Shown: piece by piece, positions 1 through 5,904 of the stretch | Layout: the number at the start of each line of letters is the position of its first letter | Numbering within the stretch: position 1 is the stretch's first letter | Source of the DNA: Clostridiales bacterium UBA3678 | GTDB lineage: Bacteria; Bacillota; Clostridia; TANB77; CAG-508 | Direction of reading: 5' to 3' | DNA length: 9,043 nt | Assembly (NCBI GenBank): GCA_002372935.1 | Contig: DFJF01000005.1 | Span: 76,807-85,849, forward strand | The notes under the pieces: model-generated | Seen by the model: the letters and a program-made list of their open reading frames with translations, nothing else | What the model was told of the DNA's origin: nothing | The model's database searches: none | Made by a program: the position numbers and the translations under genes

Positions 1-81
1 GGGACGGTTCTTTTTCAAAAGGGGACGGTTCTTTTTTTGAAGTGGAACGGCTCTTCTTTTACGGCTCTTCTTTTATAAAAG
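1..81. repeat. 21-bp repeat array, partly decayed, downstream of ftsY
   Basis: Two units with the core GGGACGGTTC start at 1 and 22, exactly 21 bp apart. Each is followed by a T-rich and then A-rich tail. A degenerate core, GGAACGGCTC, starts at 44. A 14-bp stretch at 47-60 (ACGGCTCTTCTTTT) is then repeated exactly at 61-74, followed by the 12-bp palindrome CTTTTATAAAAG at 70-81. The array probably continues left of the window. It begins 7 bp beyond the ftsY stop codon and would be transcribed as the ftsY 3' end unless termination occurs first. I see no GC-rich intrinsic terminator here. The same unit recurs at 5905-6069 and 9003-9043. Confidence 0.85.
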
Positions 82-87
82 CTCTTT

Positions 88-993
88 TTAAATAATTGCT
101 TTTACAAATTCTTCACTATTAAATATTTCCATATCGTCAATCTGTTCCCCAACTCCAATAAATTTAATTGGTATTTTGTTTTCTTCTACTATTCCTACAA
201 CAACTCCACCTTTAGCTGTTCCATCAAGTTTTGTAAGTATTAAGCCAGTAACATTAGTTTCTTCTTTAAATGCTTTAACTTGTGAAATTGCATTTTGTCC
301 TGTTGTACCATCGATTACAAGTAAAACTTCTTGAGAACAATCTTCCATTTCTCTATCTATAACTTTTTTGATTTTTCTAAGCTCATCCATTAAATATTGT
401 TTATTATGTAATCTTCCTGCTGTATCTACTATTAATACATCAGCATCAATTTCTTTTGTCTTTTTTATAGCATCAAAAACTACAGAAGCTGGGTCTCTTC
501 CTTCCTCTCTTTTTACAAGCTCTGCTCCTGATCTATTTGACCATATTTCTAGTTGCTCTACTGCAGCTGCTCTAAAAGTGTCTGCCGCAGCAATAACTAC
601 CTTTTTCCCATCTTTTCTTAATCTGTTTGCAATTTTTCCAATTGATGTAGTTTTTCCAACCCCATTAACACCTACTACTAAAATAACAGATGGCTTGGTT
701 TCAAGTTTTAATGAATTATCAACCTGATCTAGTATATTTTGCATTTCTGTTCTCAATGCATTTTTTACATCTTCTTCATCTTTCAAATTTTCTTTTTTTA
801 TTGTTTTTCTAAGATTATTAATTATCTTACTTGAAGTCTCTACTCCAATATCTGACATTATTAAAATTTCTTCTAATTCCTCTAAAAAATCTTCATCTAC
901 TTTTCTAAAATTGCTAAACATATCATTTATTTTTTCATTAAATGATGTTTTAGTTTTACCTAGTCCATTTTTTAATTTATCAAAAAATCCCAT
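88..993 (-). CDS. ftsY: Signal recognition particle receptor FtsY (SRP GTPase)
   Basis: FtsY is the membrane-associated SRP receptor. It docks Ffh-ribosome-nascent chain complexes at the SecYEG translocon, and the paired GTPases then release the cargo. The 301-residue product has an N-terminal helical N domain (about 1-95) and a GTPase G domain. Visible motifs are the P-loop GVNGVGKTT (108-116), DTFRAAA (138-144), DTAGR (190-194), TKLDGTAKGG (254-263) and the closing GVGE (280-283). The long acidic A domain of E. coli FtsY is absent, as is usual in Firmicutes. An upstream ATG at 1056 would add 21 residues, but that extension overlaps the promoter at 1018-1046. The ATG at 993 has an AGAGG ribosome binding site about 7 nt upstream and gives the usual MGFFDKL-type start, so it was chosen. 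The gene lies 78 bp after spoVAE. In many Firmicutes ftsY follows smc instead, so this neighbourhood is notable. Confidence 0.97.
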   Translation of the reverse strand: MGFFDKLKNGLGKTKTSFNEKINDMFSNFRKVDEDFLEELEEILIMSDIGVETSSKIINNLRKTIKKENLKDEEDVKNALRTEMQNILDQVDNSLKLETKPSVILVVGVNGVGKTTSIGKIANRLRKDGKKVVIAAADTFRAAAVEQLEIWSNRSGAELVKREEGRDPASVVFDAIKKTKEIDADVLIVDTAGRLHNKQYLMDELRKIKKVIDREMEDCSQEVLLVIDGTTGQNAISQVKAFKEETNVTGLILTKLDGTAKGGVVVGIVEENKIPIKFIGVGEQIDDMEIFNSEEFVKAII

Positions 994-1017
994 ATTTTTT
1001 CCTCTCTTTTCACAGGT

Positions 1018-1046
1018 ATTATACGATATTTTTCTGAAAATATCAA
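1018..1046 (-). promoter_or_regulatory. SigA-type promoter of ftsY
   Basis: On the minus strand there is TTGATA (1046-1041), a 17-bp spacer and TATAAT (1023-1018). This is 5/6 and 6/6 to the vegetative consensus with ideal spacing. The expected start point near 1010 leaves a short leader of about 20 nt that contains the AGAGG ribosome binding site. It lies between the spoVAE stop and the ftsY start, so ftsY has a housekeeping promoter independent of the spoVA genes. It also argues against translation from the ATG at 1056. Confidence 0.8.
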
Positions 1047-1071
1047 GTATTTGCACTTAATTCATGTTATT

Positions 1072-1458
1072 TTATTGTTTTTTAATTTTAGGTTTAGCAA
1101 TCAGGGATGCAATATATCCAAAAAAGACAGCTGCTGCAATTCCTCCACTACTTGCTTTTAGTCCCCCAGTAAAAGCTCCTATTAAACCATCTTCTTTTGC
1201 TGCCTGTATAGTTCCATTTGCTAAATTATATCCAAATCCAGTAAGTGGCACTGTAGCACCAGCTCCAGCAAATTTAACTAAATATTGATAAATACCTAGC
1301 CCTCCTAAAATAACCCCTGTTGTAACATATATTACCAAAATTCTTGCCGGAGTTAGTTTAGTTTTATCTATTAAAATTTGTCCAATTACACAAAGCACTC
1401 CACTAACCAAAAAACACTTCAATAATTCAATCCAATTAAGGTTACACAAAAATTCCAT
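1072..1458 (-). CDS. spoVAE: Stage V sporulation protein AE (SpoVAE / SpoVAEb type)
   Basis: This is a small integral membrane subunit of the SpoVA channel, which moves Ca-dipicolinic acid (DPA) into the forespore during sporulation and out during germination. The 128-residue product has hydrophobic segments at about 10-30, 39-60 and 105-121 and a basic tail (KPKIKK). It carries the family signatures GQILID (26-31) and KFAGAGATVPLTGF (62-75). The same two motifs occur in SpoVAC in this window, as expected for homologous subunits. The start is fixed by AGGAGG (1463-1468) 4 nt before the ATG. The gene begins 30 bp after the spoVAD stop, consistent with one operon. The family assignment is firm. 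The exact division of labour between SpoVAC and SpoVAE is not visible from sequence. Confidence 0.95.
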   Translation of the reverse strand: MEFLCNLNWIELLKCFLVSGVLCVIGQILIDKTKLTPARILVIYVTTGVILGGLGIYQYLVKFAGAGATVPLTGFGYNLANGTIQAAKEDGLIGAFTGGLKASSGGIAAAVFFGYIASLIAKPKIKKQ

Positions 1459-1473
1459 AAATCCTCCTTTTAG

Positions 1474-1485
1474 AACAGATCTGTT
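1474..1485. repeat. 12-bp palindrome AACAGATCTGTT between spoVAD and spoVAE
   Basis: This is a perfect inverted repeat in the 30-bp spoVAD-spoVAE gap, just upstream of the spoVAE ribosome binding site. It is part of a 13-bp stretch (1470-1482, minus strand AGATCTGTTCTAA) that recurs exactly in the other orientation at 5858-5870. It could be an operator, a short mRNA hairpin near the ribosome binding site, or a remnant of the dispersed repeat family. The function is not evident. Confidence 0.5.
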
Positions 1486-1488
1486 TTA

Positions 1489-2490
1489 CTATATTTCTAT
1501 ACTTATTGCATGTGCTATTCCTGGAATTGACTCTCCTTGCTGTGAACTCATTGAATTCATCAAAGCTCCAGTTGCCATAAGCAAAATTTTCTTCAACTTT
1601 TTTTCTTTCAATTGCTTAAATAAATAGCCAGAAAATACGCTTGCACAGCATCCACATCCACTTCCTCCTGAATGTGTATCTTGCTTTTCTTTGTCAAATA
1701 TTAATACCCCACAATCATTATAAACTGATTTTATATTATATCCAGCTTTTTCTGATAATTCTATCAAAATATCTTTTCCAACATATCCTAAATCACCAGT
1801 TAATATTGCATCATAGTAATTTGGACTTCTTCCTGTATCTCTAAAATGAGTCATCATTGTGTCAAATGCTGCAGGTGCCATTGCCGCTCCCATATTATTC
1901 GCATCTTTAATTCCCATATCTACAATTTTTCCAGATGTTATACTTGTAATATAAGGACCTTGTCCAGAATTTGACAAAATTGTTGCTCCTGCTCCAGTAA
2001 CTGTCCATTGCGATGTTTGAGGTCTTTGGTTTCCTAATTCCAATGGAAATCTAAACTGTTTTTCCGAACTGCAAAAATGACTTGAAGCTGTTGAAATTGT
2101 ATGTTTTATACCATTTTCTACAAATATTGATGCTAATGAAAGACCTTCTACAAATGTAGAACATGCTCCAAATATTCCAAAAAAAGGTATATTTAATTCT
2201 CTAAGTCCAAAACTTGATGAAATACATTGATTCAATAAATCTCCTGCAAAACAATATTCAATCTCATTAGCTGGAATTCCAGACTTAGCTATAACTAAAT
2301 TTGCCGTTTCTTTTACAATTTTACTTTCAGCTTTTTCCCAAGTCTTTTCTCCCCACATTTCATTTTCTAAACATCTATCAAAATACTTTGCCAATGGTCC
2401 ATCCGCTTCTTTTGGTCCAACAATTGTAGCACATTCTAGTATTGTTGGCGGATTATTAAATTTTATTGTTTGTTTTCCAATTTTCTTCAT
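1489..2490 (-). CDS. spoVAD: Stage V sporulation protein AD (SpoVAD), DPA-binding, thiolase-like fold
   Basis: SpoVAD is a soluble or peripheral component of the SpoVA complex. It has a thiolase-like fold and is known in Bacillus to bind dipicolinic acid, supporting DPA uptake by the forespore. The 333-residue product is close to the usual length of about 338. Visible features are the conserved FGACS segment (107-111, with Cys110 at the thiolase nucleophile position), SSHFCSSEKQFR (136-147), GNQRPQTSQWTVTGAGA (153-169) and a Cys/Gly-rich GGSGCGCCA loop (275-283). There is no signal peptide or clear membrane segment. The ATG at 2490 is preceded by only a weak AGAG ribosome binding site. The gap from spoVAC is 117 bp, unusually wide for this operon. 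I detect no convincing promoter in that gap. Confidence 0.97.
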   Translation of the reverse strand: MKKIGKQTIKFNNPPTILECATIVGPKEADGPLAKYFDRCLENEMWGEKTWEKAESKIVKETANLVIAKSGIPANEIEYCFAGDLLNQCISSSFGLRELNIPFFGIFGACSTFVEGLSLASIFVENGIKHTISTASSHFCSSEKQFRFPLELGNQRPQTSQWTVTGAGATILSNSGQGPYITSITSGKIVDMGIKDANNMGAAMAPAAFDTMMTHFRDTGRSPNYYDAILTGDLGYVGKDILIELSEKAGYNIKSVYNDCGVLIFDKEKQDTHSGGSGCGCCASVFSGYLFKQLKEKKLKKILLMATGALMNSMSSQQGESIPGIAHAISIEI

Positions 2491-2607
2491 AATTCTCTAT
2501 TAAATAACAATTCCTTATATAATTATTTAGGTTTTTAAAGGATACCCATAAACCCCGTTTTTCGTTTAATTTTACACATTTCTTGATAAACTATAGTATA
2601 TCTTTTA

Positions 2608-3069
2608 TTAAACTGCTGCATTTATAAGCAGATATAAAATTCCGACTATTATAGAAGTAGATATTCCATAAACTAAAACTGGTCCAGCAACTGTAAACAT
2701 CTTAGCTCCAACTCCCATAATATAGCCTTCTGATTTATATTCCATAGATGGAGCAACAATAGAATTCGCAAATCCTGTAATTGGAATCAATGATCCAGCT
2801 CCAGCAAACTTACCTATTTTATTAAAAATATTTAATCCTGTTAAAATTGCACTAATTGCAATTAATACAATAGATACAATTGTCCCTGATATATCTTTAT
2901 CAATTCCTTTATATAAACAAAAATCCATAATAATTTGTCCTATTGAACAAATTAATCCACCAACCCAGAATGCATTAAAGCAATTTTTTAATATCGGTGA
3001 ATTAGGAGATTTTTGATTTACATATTCTTGATATTCTTTTTGAGTATTTAATGGGTTATCCATGATCAT
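2608..3069 (-). CDS. spoVAC: Stage V sporulation protein AC (SpoVAC)
   Basis: SpoVAC is a membrane subunit of the SpoVA DPA channel. In Bacillus it behaves as a mechanosensitive pore in the inner spore membrane. The 153-residue product has a polar N-terminus of about 30 residues, then hydrophobic stretches at about 31-52, 62-81 and 124-149. The signatures GQIIMD (44-49) and KFAGAGSLIPITGF (87-100) are shared with SpoVAE. Length matches the family (about 150). The ribosome binding site AAGGAG lies very close to the ATG at 3069, so initiation at the in-frame ATG at 3063 (two residues shorter, 9-nt spacing) is an equally possible start. It is the first gene of a spoVAC-D-E cluster and is preceded by a candidate SigG-type promoter. 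The cluster lacks spoVAA, spoVAB and spoVAF, as is typical for clostridia. Confidence 0.96.
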   Translation of the reverse strand: MIMDNPLNTQKEYQEYVNQKSPNSPILKNCFNAFWVGGLICSIGQIIMDFCLYKGIDKDISGTIVSIVLIAISAILTGLNIFNKIGKFAGAGSLIPITGFANSIVAPSMEYKSEGYIMGVGAKMFTVAGPVLVYGISTSIIVGILYLLINAAV

Positions 3070-3100
3070 ATTCTCCTTTGATAATTTATAAATTTAATAT

Positions 3101-3130
3101 TATTATTTTCAAAAAAATAATTTTTATTCA
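3101..3130 (-). promoter_or_regulatory. Candidate SigG-type forespore promoter of spoVACDE
   Basis: On the minus strand there is TGAATA (3130-3125), a 17-bp spacer and AATAATA (3107-3101). This compares with the SigG-type pattern TGAATA / CATACTA as known from Bacillus: the -35 is perfect and the -10 matches 5 of 7. The expected start is about 25 nt before the spoVAC ATG. It lies downstream of the protease terminator, where a spoVA promoter must be. The surrounding DNA is extremely AT-rich, so chance matches are easy. Confidence 0.4.
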
Positions 3131-3172
3131 AAAATCTAATAATTATATTTTTAAAAAATCTTGCTCTCTTTG

Positions 3173-3211
3173 AAAAAAGAACTGTCTCTTTTAAAATAGG
3201 GACAGTTCTTT
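3173..3211 (-). terminator. Intrinsic terminator of the surface protease gene
   Basis: The two 11-bp arms at 3211-3201 (minus-strand AAAGAACTGTC) and 3186-3176 (GACAGTTCTTT) are perfectly complementary across a 14-nt loop. They end in a run of six T residues on the minus strand (3178-3173). The hairpin begins 2 nt after the protease stop codon, so it should separate the protease transcript from spoVAC. The arms and adjacent GGG/CTC bases match the core of the dispersed repeat (GGGACAGTTC), so the terminator looks like two repeat copies in inverted orientation. Confidence 0.88.
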
Positions 3212-3213
3212 AA

Positions 3214-5727
3214 TTATTTATTTATATTTTTATATTTAATATATGAAACAACTGCACTTAAAGCAAATGCAAATGCTATAATTATTATAAATGTTTTTGC
3301 ACCAGTATATGGTAATGACTTAATACTACTAAAACTGGAATTTGCATTAATAGATTTTGATGAATTACTTGATGTATCACTTGATGAATTATTATTAATT
3401 GATGATGAATTATTATTTGATGATTTATTTTCTATATAAATGTCATCATCTCCAGAAACTACTGTAACTTTACATGTATCTGTATAATTTCCATCTGAAG
3501 TTCTAACAGTGATTGTTGCTGTTCCTTCTGATATTGCTGTTATCTTTCCAGTTGATGATACTCTAGCTACAGTCTCATTTGAACTTGACCATGTTACATT
3601 TTTATTTGTTGCATTTGTTGGTGTTATTACTGCTGTTATTGTTTCACTTTTTCCTTTATTTAATTTCAATTCTGCTTTACTTAACGTAACTTTTGTAACA
3701 CTAATAGCAGAGTTATCTAAATTTCCTGAGCTATTTGAATTGTTTGAGCTATTAGTATTATCTTTATTTTCTGATCCATTTGAATTGTTTGAACTATTAG
3801 TATTATCTTTATTTTCTGATGAATTTTCTGTAACATTTACAGTACAACTAGCTGTATATTCTCCTTCTTTAGTTATAACAGTTATTATAGCTGTTCCTTT
3901 TGATATCGCAGTCACTTTTCCATCAGAAGATACTGTAGCAACAGATTCGTTTGAACTTGACCATGTTACATTCTTATTTGTTGCATTTGTTGGTGAAATT
4001 ATTGCTGTCAAACTTTCTGTATTTCCTGTTTTCATATCTAAATTAGTCTTGTCTAATGTAACTCCTGTTACAAAGTTCCATATCGTTTGACTTGTCGTTT
4101 CCGTAGTATATGCCTTTATACATGTACTTGTATTCTTTAGTGTATAATTTCCTATTTTATAATTATCAGATAAATCTTTCCAAGTCGTTCCATTATCAAA
4201 TGATACAAAACTTTCTCCTATGCTTGCGGTAGCTGTATTGTATTGATCACTTGAATTAGTCAGTCCACTTTCTAAACTATTTAGTTCTATTGGTATATGA
4301 GCTCCACTTTCACTATTTGTATATTTTACTGCCACAACAAACTTATTTCCTGTAAGTTCTATTGGATTTCTTAATTTTATAATATGATATCCTGGTGTAA
4401 TGTTATTTAGTTCTGTTGCAACTAATTTTAAATCCGACTTATCATCACTTTTAGGATTAACATATATTTGTAAACCCTCAGTATCTAATAAATTAATTCC
4501 AATTTCATTTAAATATTCACTTTTAGATGCATCATTTCTTGTGTAGACATCAGCTGCTATAGCAGAGGTATTTGAAGTCGTAGTATAAATTGAATTATTT
4601 GCACCTAATTCATCATGTTGATACAAATTGTTATAAGGTATTTCACTTGAACTTGAAAATTCTTCAATTTCGTTTATACCTAACATTGTTTTTTCAATAT
4701 CTACATCATCATAAGAAATATACATATATCCATTTTTTCCACCTATAGATGTTCCATAAGAATTTTGTACTATATATGCACCTTTATTTTTTGGTTGCTG
4801 ACCATTTGTAAAATTGGTTGTCTCATAGTTGTCATCCCAACCAACAATGGTAATTGCATGATTTACTGTCTTTGTAGAATCATTACAATAATATGCATAA
4901 GTTTTTGGATTATAATATCCATTTTTACTCTTTATTGCTGTATTTGTTGAAGAATCTATTGTAAAACCATCCATATAAATAAGAGATTCAACTGGTCCTT
5001 TATTTTTTATATGTTCTTTTATTAAAGTTCTTATTGCTTCTACTTCATCTGGTATTCCATTGTTATCATCATCTTTACTATATGTAGTTCCTGTTCCACT
5101 TGAATATGTTATGTTCCCTGATGAATCTATATTTTTATCTACAGTTGCATAAATATTAGCATCATCTACTCTAGCATCTATACTTTGGTTTAATAAATCT
5201 TTATTAACACTTGATATAGGTGTTAAATAATATGTACTACTTGTATTATTTTTTTCATCATATACACTTGAAAAGGGAAATTTGTTTTCCAATACTGGAG
5301 CATTACCACTTGACATAATCGCTAATGACATTAAAATAGACCCTTCTGTACCTTGCTTTCTATTATACATTTTAGACGCTTTATAATCAAAAAATGCAGG
5401 AGAATAAACTCTTCCACTACCAGTTCCTTCCAACATCGTAGATAAAGAAAAAGCCCAACATAAACTAGTCTGTTTTTGATCTTTTAGTGTTAATCCAGTA
5501 ACTTTATAAGTAGAAGGTAAATTGTTTTCTCCTACTAATTTCATTAATTCATTATATTTTGATTTTTTTACCGAATCCTCTAATGTAGTACTATAAGTAG
5601 TTGTAATTTTTGTTGAATTTTCTGTTGTTTCATTTAAATCTTTCGCATTACTATAACTATACATCCCTAAAATAAGAGATAAACAAAGAATAATGCTACA
5701 AGTTAAATATAATATTTGCTTTTTCAT
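3214..5727 (-). CDS. Secreted, wall-anchored papain-family (C1) cysteine protease with lectin-like and two Ig-like (BIG2) domains
   Basis: This 837-residue surface protein starts with a signal peptide (KK, hydrophobic 5-24, likely cleavage after SNA at 26-28). The C1 peptidase domain spans about 70-345. Gln84 (oxyanion hole), Cys90 in SLCWAFS, His290 in VNHAITIVGWDD and Asn322 in QNSYGTS form the expected catalytic set. The usual NSWG is NSYG here. Residues 219-230 (DDDNNGIPDEVE) form an EF-hand-like calcium loop between Cys and His. Residues about 366-541 resemble the lectin-like domain often joined to clostridial C1 peptidases. Two BIG2 domains (about 554-633 and 676-757) flank a linker with a 15-residue repeat (637-651, 652-666). 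A Ser/Asn-rich stalk leads to LPYTG (805-809), a membrane helix and a basic tail, the sorting signal for sortase. AGGAGG lies 5 nt before the ATG. The gene has its own candidate promoter and terminator, so it is monocistronic. The substrate is unknown. Confidence 0.93.
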   Translation of the reverse strand: MKKQILYLTCSIILCLSLILGMYSYSNAKDLNETTENSTKITTTYSTTLEDSVKKSKYNELMKLVGENNLPSTYKVTGLTLKDQKQTSLCWAFSLSTMLEGTGSGRVYSPAFFDYKASKMYNRKQGTEGSILMSLAIMSSGNAPVLENKFPFSSVYDEKNNTSSTYYLTPISSVNKDLLNQSIDARVDDANIYATVDKNIDSSGNITYSSGTGTTYSKDDDNNGIPDEVEAIRTLIKEHIKNKGPVESLIYMDGFTIDSSTNTAIKSKNGYYNPKTYAYYCNDSTKTVNHAITIVGWDDNYETTNFTNGQQPKNKGAYIVQNSYGTSIGGKNGYMYISYDDVDIEKTMLGINEIEEFSSSSEIPYNNLYQHDELGANNSIYTTTSNTSAIAADVYTRNDASKSEYLNEIGINLLDTEGLQIYVNPKSDDKSDLKLVATELNNITPGYHIIKLRNPIELTGNKFVVAVKYTNSESGAHIPIELNSLESGLTNSSDQYNTATASIGESFVSFDNGTTWKDLSDNYKIGNYTLKNTSTCIKAYTTETTSQTIWNFVTGVTLDKTNLDMKTGNTESLTAIISPTNATNKNVTWSSSNESVATVSSDGKVTAISKGTAIITVITKEGEYTASCTVNVTENSSENKDNTNSSNNSNGSENKDNTNSSNNSNSSGNLDNSAISVTKVTLSKAELKLNKGKSETITAVITPTNATNKNVTWSSSNETVARVSSTGKITAISEGTATITVRTSDGNYTDTCKVTVVSGDDDIYIENKSSNNNSSSINNNSSSDTSSNSSKSINANSSFSSIKSLPYTGAKTFIIIIAFAFALSAVVSYIKYKNINK
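3733..3822 (-). repeat. Two 45-bp tandem repeats in the protease linker
   Basis: Units at 3733-3777 and 3778-3822 are nearly identical and encode two copies of a 15-residue segment beginning SENKDNTNSS. They lie between the two BIG2 domains. The in-frame 45-bp period would let the linker lengthen or shorten by slippage without a frameshift. Confidence 0.85.
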
Positions 5728-5760
5728 ATAATCCTCCTAATTTATTTCTATACAATTATA

Positions 5761-5789
5761 ATTATATAACTTAATTCATTTTAATACAA
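5761..5789 (-). promoter_or_regulatory. Candidate SigA promoter of the protease gene
   Basis: On the minus strand there is TTGTAT (5789-5784), a 17-bp spacer and TATAAT (5766-5761). The -10 is perfect; the -35 matches only 3 of 6. A second TATAAT follows directly at 5760-5755. The predicted start is 25-30 nt before the ATG, leaving a short leader with AGGAGG (5733-5738). No operator is recognised. Confidence 0.55.
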
Positions 5790-5825
5790 TAGTAAAAATA
5801 TTACATTTTTATTACACCTTAAAAA

Positions 5826-5902
5826 GGGACAGTTCTAATTTAAAATTAATCTCGAAAAGATCTGTTCTAAGCAGGGGTGATCCCGAAAAAATCTATTCTC
5901 AA
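5826..5902. repeat. Decayed copies of the dispersed repeat family upstream of the protease promoter
   Basis: GGGACAGTTCT at 5826-5836 is an 11-bp exact match to the copy in the protease terminator (3199-3209). Two imperfect copies of a 20-bp segment follow at 5851-5870 and 5882-5901, offset 31 bp and matching at 16 of 20 positions. Both contain an ATCTRTTCT element. The stretch 5858-5870 repeats the 13-bp sequence near spoVAE in the opposite orientation. No gene is visible here. Together with the tandem array at 5905-6069 and the protease promoter, this accounts for the 343-bp gap between the protease and uvrA. Confidence 0.6.
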
Positions 5903-5904
5903 CT

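Noticed and set aside
70..81. ftsY intrinsic terminator at the CTTTTATAAAAG palindrome
   Set aside because: The stem is almost entirely A-T and no T-run follows it on the minus strand, so it is unlikely to terminate transcription.
994..1056. N-terminal 21-residue extension of FtsY from the ATG at 1056
   Set aside because: It would overlap the TTGATA-17-TATAAT promoter, lacks a ribosome binding site and is not FtsY-like, whereas the ATG at 993 has both a site and a family-typical start.
3509..4090. 193-residue plus-strand open frame
   Set aside because: It is exactly antisense to the BIG2 region of the protease, with duplicated low-complexity sequence and no ribosome binding site. It mirrors codon bias of the real gene.
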